Shown here: positions 8,502-17,700 of the stretch, piece after piece
Layout: each line of letters opens with the position of its first letter
Position numbering within the stretch: the first letter of the stretch is position 1
Assembly (NCBI RefSeq): GCF_900102225.1
Contig: NZ_FNBF01000005.1
Span: 55,692-119,691 of the forward strand
Origin: Eubacterium pyruvativorans
Lineage (GTDB): Bacteria; Bacillota; Clostridia; Peptostreptococcales; Anaerovoracaceae
Length of the DNA: 64,000 nucleotides
Direction of reading: 5' to 3'
Made by a program: the position numbers and the translations under genes
Notes under the pieces: model-generated
Databases searched by the model: none
Seen by the model: only the letters and a program-made list of their open reading frames with translations
Told to the model about the DNA's origin: nothing

Positions 8502-8873
8502 ATGGGAAATGCATACAGACAGGGCATGCTGGGTGAGGAAATCAAAAAAATCATCAGCCGCATGCTGCTCCGTCAGCTGAAAGATCCGCGTCTCGACCAC
8601 ATGATCAGTGTGGTGGATGTGGAAGTCACGAAGGACGGAAGTTACGCCACCTGCTGGATCACCGTGCTGGATCTGGCCGGAGACGAGGCGAAGAAAAAAG
8701 AACGGGAAGAGGAAGTCATCAGCGGCCTGGAGAGTGCGAAGGGAAAGATCCGGCAGGAGATCGGCCGGGAAATCAAGCTTCGCCGGGTGCCGGATCTGAT
8801 TTTCAAAATCGATCATTCCGAGGACTACGGCCGTCACATAGACCAGGTGCTCCGGGATATCGGAATGGAGTAG
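8502..8873 (+). CDS. rbfA: 30S ribosome-binding factor A
   Basis: Binds the 30S subunit during late maturation of 16S rRNA. The 123-residue product has the KH-like fold typical of RbfA: an N-terminal helix with the KDPRLDHMISVVDVEVTKD segment, and a C-terminal RRVPDLIFKIDHS strand-helix. Length is typical. GGAGGGGG lies 6 bases before the ATG. It follows the EFR1 gene and precedes nrnA by 10 bases, restoring the usual infB-rbfA-nrnA-truB order apart from the inserted gene. Confidence 0.95.
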   Translation: MGNAYRQGMLGEEIKKIISRMLLRQLKDPRLDHMISVVDVEVTKDGSYATCWITVLDLAGDEAKKKEREEEVISGLESAKGKIRQEIGREIKLRRVPDLIFKIDHSEDYGRHIDQVLRDIGME

Positions 8874-8883
8874 CGAAATATTC

Positions 8884-9873
8884 ATGAAAAACAATACCTT
8901 TGAAGAAATCGGCTCTGTACTGGAAAGGGCAGATAACATTCTGATTTTTCCCCATCTGAATATGGACGGAGATGCGATGGGATCTTCCGCAGCGCTGTGC
9001 CGCATGCTCCGGAACATGGGGAAAAACTGCTGGATCATGCTGAACGACGGTGATGTGGCGGACAATCTCACGTTTATGGACAAAGGCTACTGTACCTGCG
9101 ATCCGATGACGGTTCCCGCCCCGGAGCTGGCTGTTACCGTGGACTGCAGCGAACCGAAGCGGTTTCCGGAAGTCGGGTGGAAGTACGAACAGGCGCCGGT
9201 GAAGATCAGTATTGATCACCACATGATTCAGGAAACGGCCAGCGACTACAATTATATTGACCCGTCCTCCTGTGCCACGGGAGAACTGATCTGGCTGTTG
9301 ATCAAGGCCATGGGGCAGCCGGCGGACCGGGAGATTGCAGAGGATATCTTCGCTGCCATCACCACCGACAGTGGTAATTTTCAGTATTCCAATACCACGA
9401 AACGGACCCACGAGATCGTTGCGGAACTCTTCGACTGCGGACTGGACTGTAACCGGGTGAGTACGGCGCTCTACGAATGTGTCCGTCCGGAGAAACTCCG
9501 GCTGAAGAGCCGGGTTCTCTCGGCGGTGGACCTCTTCGGTGACGGGAAACTGGCCATGGCCCGGGTGAACCAGGCATTGCTGAAGGAGACCGGTGCGGTC
9601 ATGAGTGATGCGGAAGGCATTGTGGCGGAACTCCGAAGCCTGAAGGGCGTGGAAATCGCCGCATTTCTGAAAGAAGGAGAAGAAGGGGAAGTGTACGTCA
9701 GTCTCCGGGCCAAGGGATCTGCGGATGTACAGAAAATCGCCGCATCCTTCGGCGGCGGCGGCCATGTGAAAGCGGCAGGCTGCACGCTTCACGGTGCGAA
9801 GCTGAACGAAGTGTATGAACAGGTGAAGCAGGCGGCGCTCCTGGCGCTGGAAGCGCAGGAGGGCAGATCGTAG
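8884..9873 (+). CDS. nrnA: DHH-family nanoRNase / pAp phosphatase NrnA
   Basis: Degrades very short RNA oligonucleotides to mononucleotides and in many species also dephosphorylates 3'-phosphoadenosine 5'-phosphate. The 329-residue protein has the metal-binding motifs of the DHH superfamily: HLNMDGDAMGS near residues 22-32, a VDCSEP segment, and IDHHM near residue 104. The C-terminal DHHA1 domain shows GGGGHVKAAG near residue 290. It lies 10 bases after rbfA and 1 base before truB, a standard Firmicute arrangement. Confidence 0.93.
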   Translation: MKNNTFEEIGSVLERADNILIFPHLNMDGDAMGSSAALCRMLRNMGKNCWIMLNDGDVADNLTFMDKGYCTCDPMTVPAPELAVTVDCSEPKRFPEVGWKYEQAPVKISIDHHMIQETASDYNYIDPSSCATGELIWLLIKAMGQPADREIAEDIFAAITTDSGNFQYSNTTKRTHEIVAELFDCGLDCNRVSTALYECVRPEKLRLKSRVLSAVDLFGDGKLAMARVNQALLKETGAVMSDAEGIVAELRSLKGVEIAAFLKEGEEGEVYVSLRAKGSADVQKIAASFGGGGHVKAAGCTLHGAKLNEVYEQVKQAALLALEAQEGRS

Positions 9874-9874
9874 C

Positions 9875-10864
9875 ATGGCGGGAGAAGGCATTATCAACAT
9901 CCGTAAACCCGGCGGCATGACATCCCATGATGTGGTGGGCCGGGTTCGGCGGATTGTAGGAAAGAAGCGGGTCGGTCATACCGGCACGCTGGATCCGGAG
10001 GCCGAAGGGGTTCTGCCGGTGGCCATCGGATCTGCGGCCCGGGTCATGCAGTTTCTGGATCTTGATTTGAAAACTTATCGCTGTGAACTGACACTGGGAA
10101 GGGAGACGGACACCGAGGATATCTGGGGAAAGGAAATCCGCCGTGCGCCGGAGGAGCAGGTCAACCGCATCACACCGGAAGAGGTGCTGCGGGTCATGGA
10201 CGGCTTCCGGGGCGTCATTGATCAGGTTCCGCCCATGTATTCCGCACTGAAAGTGGACGGGAAGCGGCTCTATGAGTATGCCCGGGAAGGGAAACCGGTG
10301 GAGGTGAAATCCCGCCGGATCTGTATCCCGGAAATTCATGTGGAGGAAATGATGCTGGGCCGGGGAACCGACAGCCGGATCCGGTTCGAACTCACCTGTA
10401 CGAAAGGGACGTACGTGCGCACAGTCTGCCACGATGCCGGCGCTGCACTGGGGGTTTCCGCTGTGATGAGCAGCCTGACCCGGACGGTGAGCGGCGCATT
10501 CCGCATCGAGGATGCGGTGACTCTGGAAGAACTGGAGGCGATGAATCCCGAGGAAAGGGACCGGGTGATTCGCCCGCCCCAGGAGGCGATGATTCATTTC
10601 GGCGAAGTGGTTTTCGAGCCGGAATATGCAAAAAAACTGGTGAACGGACTGAATGTCATGGAGCGTTACGGCAGGATCACGAAAGCGCCGGAGTATCAGG
10701 ACCGGGACTTCTGGCTGCCCATGGACGAGGCGTACCGCCGGATGTACCTGGCGTTTGACCCATCCCGGCGGTTCCTGGGGGTCGTCCGGGCGGACCGGGA
10801 CAAAAAATACGGGCAGGTATTTCGTCCGGTGAAAATATTCCTTCAGGGAGGATATGTCATATGA
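9875..10864 (+). CDS. truB: tRNA pseudouridine(55) synthase
   Basis: Converts U55 of the tRNA T-loop to pseudouridine. The catalytic region is GHTGTLDPEAEGVLPV (about residues 34-49), with the nucleophilic Asp in TGTLDP. A conserved tyrosine segment (DQVPPMYSALKVDGKRLYEYAR) and KGTYVRTVCHD follow. The 329-residue length includes a C-terminal extension resembling the PUA-like region. The start lies 1 base after nrnA, and the stop overlaps the ribF start as ATGA, so the two are translationally coupled. Confidence 0.95.
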   Translation: MAGEGIINIRKPGGMTSHDVVGRVRRIVGKKRVGHTGTLDPEAEGVLPVAIGSAARVMQFLDLDLKTYRCELTLGRETDTEDIWGKEIRRAPEEQVNRITPEEVLRVMDGFRGVIDQVPPMYSALKVDGKRLYEYAREGKPVEVKSRRICIPEIHVEEMMLGRGTDSRIRFELTCTKGTYVRTVCHDAGAALGVSAVMSSLTRTVSGAFRIEDAVTLEELEAMNPEERDRVIRPPQEAMIHFGEVVFEPEYAKKLVNGLNVMERYGRITKAPEYQDRDFWLPMDEAYRRMYLAFDPSRRFLGVVRADRDKKYGQVFRPVKIFLQGGYVI

Positions 10865-11826
10865 TCATCTACAATAATTGGGAGGATGTGAAAGAAATCG
10901 AGAAGTCTGCCGTGGCGCTGGGCAATTTCGACGGGGTACATCTGGGTCACCAGAAACTGATCGGAGAAATGGTGCGGGAGGCAGAGAAACAGGGACTGAC
11001 TTCTGTGGTGTTCACCTTCTCCAATCACCCGCGGAATCTGATCAAGGGAAAAGGCGGCGTGAAGAACATCCTGTACCAGAATGAAAAAGCGAAGATTATC
11101 GAAGGTCTGGGTGCCGAGGTGCTGGTGGATATTCCTTTTACAAAGGAAATCATGCAGCTGGACCCGGTGGCTTTCGTGGATCACCTGCTGCTGGAGAAAC
11201 TGAACATGAAGGCCGCATTTTGTGGATTCAACTACAGCTTCGGCTACAAGGCCCAGGGAACTCCTGAGATTCTCCGCAATATCGGGCTGGACGAGGGTTT
11301 CACGGTTTATGAGATGGATCCGTTCAAGATTAACGGCAATATCGTGAGTTCCACCATGATCCGCACCATGATTGCCGCCGGGCAGGTAGAAAAGTGCCCC
11401 ACCTACATGGGACGTCACTACGCCATCGGCGGGGAAGTGGTGGTCGGCAACAAACTGGGCCGGAAACTGGGTTTCCCCACTTCCAATCTGATGATCGACG
11501 AGTCCATGGTGACGCCGCCGAACGGTGTCTACGTGACCTACTGTGTGTATAACGGGAAGCGTTACAAGAGTGTGACCAATGTGGGGGTGAAACCGACCAT
11601 CGGATCATACAAGAAAAATGTGGAAACCCATATCTTTGATTTTGACAAGATCCTGTATGGTAAACGCATCGTTGTGGAATTTCTGAAGAAGACCCGGGAC
11701 GAGGTGAAGTTCGACTGCGTGGAGGACCTGTCGGATCAGATCATGCGGGACTGCCGGGAGGCGCTGCAGATTCATCGGGAGATCGAACTGAAAGCCGCAG
11801 CGGGAAATGCAGAAATAGAAAAATAA
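10861..11826 (+). CDS. ribF: Bifunctional riboflavin kinase / FAD synthetase
   Basis: Phosphorylates riboflavin to FMN and adenylylates FMN to FAD. The N-terminal nucleotidyltransferase domain shows GNFDGVHLGHQ (about residues 21-31) and the SSTMIR motif near residue 160. The C-terminal flavokinase domain shows GRKLGFPTSNL and the GVYVT and NVGVKPT segments. Length (321) is normal. It overlaps truB by 4 bases. Its product feeds on the riboflavin made by the rib operon at 29656-33509. Confidence 0.95.
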   Translation: MIIYNNWEDVKEIEKSAVALGNFDGVHLGHQKLIGEMVREAEKQGLTSVVFTFSNHPRNLIKGKGGVKNILYQNEKAKIIEGLGAEVLVDIPFTKEIMQLDPVAFVDHLLLEKLNMKAAFCGFNYSFGYKAQGTPEILRNIGLDEGFTVYEMDPFKINGNIVSSTMIRTMIAAGQVEKCPTYMGRHYAIGGEVVVGNKLGRKLGFPTSNLMIDESMVTPPNGVYVTYCVYNGKRYKSVTNVGVKPTIGSYKKNVETHIFDFDKILYGKRIVVEFLKKTRDEVKFDCVEDLSDQIMRDCREALQIHREIELKAAAGNAEIEK

Positions 11827-11830
11827 CGGC

Positions 11831-11859
11831 TTGTGACACGGGGTTCCGCATGCTATACT
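11831..11859 (+). promoter_or_regulatory. rpsO promoter
   Basis: TTGTGA (11831-11836) and TATACT (11854-11859) are 17 bases apart, starting just after the ribF stop. This suggests that rpsO has its own promoter and an untranslated leader of about 80 bases. Confidence 0.65.
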
Positions 11860-11947
11860 AAATAAGTTGATTTTTTACCCGCACTGGGTTTTGCGCCGCT
11901 CCGGCGGATTCTCAGTCAGGGCGTACAGAACGAGAGGAGAAACAGAC

Positions 11948-12214
11948 ATGATTACGAAGGAAAAGAAAGAGGCCATTATCGCAGAATACGCTACGAAGGA
12001 AGGGGACACCGGCTCTCCGGAAGTTCAGGTAGCGATCCTGACTGCGAGAATCAATGAGCTGAATGAGCATCTTGCCTCCCATCAGAAGGACTTCCATTCC
12101 AGAAGAGGTCTGCTGAAGATGGTTGGTAAGAGAAGAAATCTCCTGAACTACCTGAAGGAGAAGGATATCGAGAGATACAGAACGCTCATCAAGCGTCTTG
12201 GTCTGAGAAAGTAG
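11948..12214 (+). CDS. rpsO: 30S ribosomal protein S15
   Basis: Primary 16S rRNA-binding protein of the 30S platform. The 88-residue sequence is a full-length S15 with the conserved [25 protein letters not shown] helix region, HHSRRGL-equivalent [21 protein letters not shown], and a C-terminal Lys-Arg-rich end. The ATG at 11948 follows GAGAGGAG by about 7 bases; the frame is open further upstream but only within the leader. A terminator separates it from pnp. Confidence 0.97.
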   Translation: MITKEKKEAIIAEYATKEGDTGSPEVQVAILTARINELNEHLASHQKDFHSRRGLLKMVGKRRNLLNYLKEKDIERYRTLIKRLGLRK

Positions 12215-12230
12215 TTTCTGTACAGAATCT

Positions 12231-12261
12231 GGCGGGGCACTGGTGTCCCGCCGGTTTTTTT
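12231..12261 (+). terminator. rpsO terminator
   Basis: GGCGGGGCAC pairs with GTGTCCCGCC and is followed by GGTTTTTTT, 16 bases after the rpsO stop. Confidence 0.9.
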
Positions 12262-12345
12262 AGAATCAACCGCATGCCGGAAAACAGAAATGACGGAAGA
12301 CTGACTGCGTACTGGCAGGTACCGGACAGTTTGTTATAAGGAAGT

Positions 12346-12372
12346 TAATTAACAGGAAGGAGTTGTTAATTA
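12346..12372 (+). promoter_or_regulatory. pnp ribosome-binding site in a hairpin loop
   Basis: TAATTAAC (12346-12353) and GTTAATTA (12365-12372) form a perfect 8-bp inverted repeat. The loop is AGGAAGGAGTT, the Shine-Dalgarno sequence of pnp. The ATG follows 3 bases after the stem, so the linear distance from GGAG to ATG is unusually long (13 bases). Confidence 0.6.
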
Positions 12373-12375
12373 GAA

Positions 12376-14496
12376 ATGGCGAGATTTACAGATTACCGCA
12401 CATTCAAGATGGCACTGGGCGGCAGACTTCTCCAGCTGGAGATCGGCAAGTACGCAGAACAGGCAAACGGTGCAGTGATGGTGAGATACGGCGATTCTGC
12501 CGTGCTGGTCACCGCCTGCGCATCCAAGGAGCCGCGGCCGGATGCGGATTTCCTGCCGCTGAGCTGTGATTATGAAGAGAAGATGTATGCTGCCGGAAAG
12601 ATTCCGGGAGGCTTCATCCGGAGAGAGGGAAGACCGGGGGAGAAGGGAACACTGTCTGCGAGACTGATGGACAGACCGCTTCGTCCGCTGTTCCCGAAGG
12701 GATATTATCATGACATTGAAGTGATTGCGACGGTCATGTCCGTGGATCTGGACTGTGAAACCGATATCATGGCGATGATCGGTTCCTCCGTTGCACTGGC
12801 GATTTCCGATATTCCGTGGGACGGCCCGACGGGATCCGTCCGTGTGGGCAGAGTAAACGGGGAGTTCGTTCTGAATCCGACACTGGAACAGCGGGAAGCA
12901 TCGGATCTGAACCTGACTGTTGCGGGTTCTGAGAATGCGATCATGATGGTGGAAGCCGGTGCGGACGAAGTGCCGGAGGACGTGATTCTGGATGCGATTT
13001 TCTTCGCCCATGAAGAGATCCGGAAACTGGTTGCCTTCATCAACGAGATCGTTGCGGAAGTGGGCAAGGAAAAGCAGCAGCCGGATCTGGCCACGGTACC
13101 GGAAGAGATCGATGCGGCGGTCCGTGCATTTGCAACAGATAAGATGAAGGATGCGATCCGGAACACAGATAAGCTGACCCGGCTGGATGCCATGGACGCT
13201 GTGGAAGTGGAGACCCAGGAGCATTTCGCTGAAGAATATCCGGACAACGAGAAGGATATCGCATCGGTTCTGTATGACATCACGAAGGAGAGAGTCAGAT
13301 CTTTGATCCTGGATGACGGCATCCGCCCGGACGACCGGAAGACAGACGAGATCCGTCCGGTATGGTGTGAAACCGGTGTGCTGCCGAGAGTTCACGGCAC
13401 CGGCCTGTTCAAGCGGGGACAGACACAGGTGCTGTCTTCTGCCACACTGGCACCGCTCAGCGAGGCGCAGCGGATCGACGGCCTGACCGAGCAGACGGAG
13501 AAGCGTTACATGCACCACTATAACTTCCCGGGCTACTGCACCGGAGAAGCGAAGAAGCCGAGAAGCGCCGGCAGAAGAGAAATCGGCCACGGCGCCCTGG
13601 CAGAGAGAGCGCTGCTGCCGGTGATTCCGTCTCCGGAAGAATTCCCGTATGCGATTCGTGTCGTGTCGGAGGTACTGTCCTCCAACGGGTCATCCTCCAT
13701 GGCCTCCACCTGTGGTTCCTGTCTGGCACTGATGGATGCAGGTGTTCCGATCAAGCGTCCGGTTTCCGGTATCGCAATGGGTCTGATCACGAGAACGGAA
13801 GAGGACGGATCCACGAAGATGGCGATTCTCAGCGACATCCAGGGCATGGAAGACTTCCTGGGCGATATGGACTTCAAGGTTACAGGAACAACGGAAGGTG
13901 TCACAGCGCTGCAGCTGGACACGAAGATCCACGGGCTGTCCAGAGAGGTGCTGTCCCAGGCACTGAAGCAGGCGCATGAGGGAAGAATGCATATCCTGAA
14001 TATCATGCTGGAGGAAATTCCGGAGCCGCGTCAGGAACTGTCCAAGTGGGCACCGAGATGTATTTCCATGCGCATCGATCCGGATAAGGTTCGGATTGTC
14101 ATCGGGCCGGGAGGAAAGACGATTAACAAGATCGTGGACGAGACCGGCGTGAAGATCGATATCTCCGAGGATGATCCGGGGCTGGTGACCATTTACAGTG
14201 AAAACGGTGATTCCGCAGCGGAAGCCCGCCGCCAGATCGAACTTCTGACGAAGGATGTGGAAGTGGGTGAAGTTTACGAAGGCACCGTGAAGCGGATCAT
14301 GCCGTTCGGCGCATTCATTGAAATCCTCCCGGGCAAGGAAGGACTGCTGCACATCTCCAAGATGGAGAATTACCGTGTGGAAAAGGTGGAAGATGTGATG
14401 AACATCGGTGATACCGTGAAGGTGAAGGTGGTTGAAATCGACAACCAGAACCGCATCAACCTCTCCCGCAAGGAGCTGCTGAAGAAGCACCGTTAG
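12376..14496 (+). CDS. pnp: Polyribonucleotide nucleotidyltransferase (PNPase)
   Basis: 3'-to-5' phosphorolytic RNase of the mRNA decay machinery. The 706-residue protein has two RNase PH-like domains: the first starts with LQLEIGKYAEQANGAVMVRYGD, the second carries the active-site GVLPRVHGTGLFKRGQT and FPYAIRVVSEVLSSNGSSSMASTCG segments. An all-helical linker separates them, and a KH domain (RIVIGPGGKTINKIV) and an S1 domain (GEVYEGTVKRIMPFGAFIEI) follow. Length is normal. No alternative start exists in frame downstream of the nearby stop. Its ribosome site lies in a hairpin loop, which may allow translational control. Confidence 0.97.
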   Translation: MARFTDYRTFKMALGGRLLQLEIGKYAEQANGAVMVRYGDSAVLVTACASKEPRPDADFLPLSCDYEEKMYAAGKIPGGFIRREGRPGEKGTLSARLMDRPLRPLFPKGYYHDIEVIATVMSVDLDCETDIMAMIGSSVALAISDIPWDGPTGSVRVGRVNGEFVLNPTLEQREASDLNLTVAGSENAIMMVEAGADEVPEDVILDAIFFAHEEIRKLVAFINEIVAEVGKEKQQPDLATVPEEIDAAVRAFATDKMKDAIRNTDKLTRLDAMDAVEVETQEHFAEEYPDNEKDIASVLYDITKERVRSLILDDGIRPDDRKTDEIRPVWCETGVLPRVHGTGLFKRGQTQVLSSATLAPLSEAQRIDGLTEQTEKRYMHHYNFPGYCTGEAKKPRSAGRREIGHGALAERALLPVIPSPEEFPYAIRVVSEVLSSNGSSSMASTCGSCLALMDAGVPIKRPVSGIAMGLITRTEEDGSTKMAILSDIQGMEDFLGDMDFKVTGTTEGVTALQLDTKIHGLSREVLSQALKQAHEGRMHILNIMLEEIPEPRQELSKWAPRCISMRIDPDKVRIVIGPGGKTINKIVDETGVKIDISEDDPGLVTIYSENGDSAAEARRQIELLTKDVEVGEVYEGTVKRIMPFGAFIEILPGKEGLLHISKMENYRVEKVEDVMNIGDTVKVKVVEIDNQNRINLSRKELLKKHR

Positions 14497-14561
14497 TTCT
14501 GCGGGAAAAACAGAAGAATATTCATGACGGAGTGCGGAGCTGTCCGTCCGGGGGAATAAAC

Positions 14562-14584
14562 GCCGGGCGGCCGGCCCCTTTTTT
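14562..14584 (+). terminator. pnp terminator
   Basis: GCCGG, loop GCGG, CCGGC, then CCCTTTTTT. Located about 65 bases after the pnp stop and before the ileS promoter. Confidence 0.7.
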
Positions 14585-14604
14585 GTGGGCAAAAGTGCGG
14601 AATC

Positions 14605-14634
14605 TTGACACGGAATGTGGGGCGGCGCTATAAT
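14605..14634 (+). promoter_or_regulatory. ileS promoter
   Basis: Perfect consensus boxes TTGACA (14605-14610) and TATAAT (14629-14634) with an 18-base spacer. Confidence 0.85.
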
Positions 14635-14640
14635 GTCAAA

Positions 14641-14712
14641 GACGATTTTTTGTTCGTCGATGGCAATCAAACCTGGAGGGATACATCAGAACGGACGTCC
14701 AGGTGATTTTTT
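14641..14712 (+). promoter_or_regulatory. ileS leader with terminator-like hairpin (not a T-box)
   Basis: The roughly 120-base leader contains a small hairpin (GACGA and TCGTC arms, 14641-14658) and a second one whose arms ACCTGGA (14671-14677) and TCCAGGT (14698-14704) are followed by GATTTTTT. The second looks like an intrinsic terminator placed between promoter and start codon. I see no T-box sequence (AGGGTGGNACCGCG type), and the leader is too short for a standard T-box stem I. Confidence 0.55.
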
Positions 14713-14758
14713 GTCATAAAGCACAGAGAACACTTTTGACAAGAAAGGATCAGTTAAG

Positions 14759-17700
14759 ATGTTTGAGAAACTATCAGACAAGCCTGTTGCCGAGGTACAG
14801 AAGGCACAGGTCAAGGAATGGAAAGACAATGATCTGCTGACGGAATGTGCGAAAGCACGGGAAGGCAGACCGGAGTTCATTTTCTTCGAGGGACCGCCGA
14901 CAGCGAACGGCAAGCCGGGCATTCACCATGTGATGTCCCGTACACTGAAGGATTCCATCAACCGCTATAAGCGGATGAAGGGCTTCAAGGTCACAGCCCG
15001 GGCCGGCTGGGATACCCACGGACTTCCGGTGGAGATCCAGGTGGAGAAGGACCTGGGCATGAGCGGAAAGCAGGACATTGAGAAATACGGAATCAAGGAA
15101 TTCAATCAGAAGTGCCGGGAATCGGTATTCACCTTCACGAATATGTGGAGAGATATGAGTGAACGTTCCGGCTATCTGGCGGACATGGATCACCCGTACA
15201 TCACCCTGGACAACAATTATATTGAGTCTGTCTGGTGGGTCATCGACCAGTTCTTCCAGAAGGATATGATCTATGAAGGTCACAAGGTCCAGCCGTACTG
15301 CCCGCGCTGCGGAACCGGACTTGCTTCCCACGAGGTCGCTCAGGGATATAAGGCAGTGAAGGTCAACACATTGACTGTGAAGTTCAAGAGAGCGGACCGG
15401 GATAATGAATATTTCCTGGCATGGACGACGACCGCCTGGACCCTGGCTGCGAACGAAGCCCTGACCGTGGGTCCGGACTACACCTATATCCGGGCGAAGA
15501 TGCTGGAAGGGGATGAAGCCGGAAACGTCTTCATTCTGGCGAAGGATCTGGCAGACCAGAATCTGGGAGAAGGCAAGTACGAGATCCTGGAAGAAATGAA
15601 GGGATCTGAGCTGGAAGGGATCAAGTATGAGAAACTGATGCCTTGGAATGAAGTGGAAGATGACCAGGCGTTCTTCGTCACCTGCATGGACTATGTCAGC
15701 GTGGAAGACGGTACGGGAATTGTTCACTCTGCCCCGGCATTCGGTGAAGACGACTATAACTGCGGCATGAAGTACGGCCTGCCGGTTTATGAACCGGTGG
15801 ACGAGAGAGGCCGCTACACCACGACGCCGTGGAAGGGCCGCTTCATCATGGAAGACGGGCTGGATGTGGAAATCATCAAGTGGCTGTCGAAGGAGAAGAA
15901 GCTCTTCAAGAAAGTGAAGATCGAGCATGATTATCCGCATTGCTGGCGCTGCGGCACGCCGCTGGTTTACTATGCGAAGCCGGGCTGGTACATCCGCATG
16001 AGTGATCTCCGGGATGAACTGGTTGCCAACAACAAGACCGTGAACTGGTTCCCGCCGTTTGTGGGAGAAGGCCGGTTCGGCAACTGGCTGGCGGATGTGA
16101 GAGACTGGAATATTTCCCGTCAGAGATACTGGGGAACGCCGATTCCGATCTGGCGCTGTGAATGCGGTCACCTGGAGTGCGTCGGTTCGAAGAAGGAACT
16201 GGCGGAGAAGGCCGTGGAGACGGTGGATCCGGAGACGGTGGAGCTGCACCGTCCGTATGTGGATGACATTCATCTCACTTGCCCGGAGTGCGGCAAGGTT
16301 ATGACCCGGATTCCGGAAGTCATGGACTGCTGGTTCGATTCCGGTTCCATGCCGTATGCCCAGTGGCACTACCCGTTTGAGAACAAGGAAGCGTTCGAGA
16401 AGAACTTCCCGGCCGACTTCATCTGCGAGGGGATCGACCAGACCAGAGGCTGGTTCTATTCCCTGATGGCCATCAGCACCTTCCTGTTCCACAGAGCGCC
16501 GTACAAGAACGTGCTGGTAACCGACCTGATTCTGGACAAGAACGGAAAGAAGATGTCCAAGTCCAAGGGGAATACGGTCAATCCGTTCGAAATCTTTGAT
16601 ACATACGGAGCAGACGCAGCCCGCTGGTACATGCTGAGTGTTTCCCCGGCCTGGACGCCGACGAAGTTCGATGAGGACGGACTGAAGGAAACCAACAACA
16701 AGTTCTTCGGAACGCTGCGGAACGTATACAACTTCTTCGTGCTCTATGCGAATATGGATCACGTGGATATGGCAGGGATCGAAAGTGATCCGAAGAGCCG
16801 TCCGGAGCTGGACCGCTGGATTCTGTCCAAGTACAACCGTCTGGTGAAGGATGTCACGGATTACATGGATCACTATGACCACATGAAGACCGTGAGAGCG
16901 GTGCAGGACTTCGTCATTGACGATCTGTCCAACTGGTACATCCGCCGGGCCCGCCGCCGTTTCTACGGAAATGAGATGACGGAGGACAAGAAGGCGGTGT
17001 ACGCTACCACCTATGAGGTACTGGAAGGTCTGACGAGAATGATCGCACCGATCGCCCCGTTCCTGTCCGACGAAATGTACAAGAAGCTGGTGGATCCGGA
17101 GAAGTCGGTTCACACGGCATTCTTCCCGGAGGCAGATGAATCTCTGATCGACGAACACGTGGAAGAGAGAATGGATCTGGTGAAGCAGATCGCCACACTG
17201 GGCCGCGGCATCCGTGAAGAGGAAGGTATCAAGGTCCGTCAGCCGCTGTCTGAAATTCTGGTGGACGGCAAGTACAAGGCGCTGATCTCCGATCTGACGC
17301 CGCTGATCATGGAAGAGCTGAATGTGAAGAATGTGGTGTTCGCCGAGGATCTGACCACCTACATGAATTACGTTCTGAAGCCGAACTTCCGGGCAGCCGG
17401 TCCGGTCCTCGGAAAGAAGATCAAGGCGTTTGGCAAGGCCCTGGCCGCCGAGGATCCGATGACATTCCTGAACGGACTGGAACGGAACGGTTCTGCGAAA
17501 CTGGTGCTGGAGGGAGAAGAAACCGAGATCACGAAGGAACTGGTGGACGTTCAGATCAATGCCAAGGAAGGATTCTCTGTGGCGATGGAAGGCGGCGTGT
17601 TCGCTATTCTGGACACGGAGATCACTCCGGAACTGGAAGTGGAAGGTCTGGCGAGAGAGCTGGTATCCAAGGTACAGCAGATGAGAAAGTCCAATGACTA

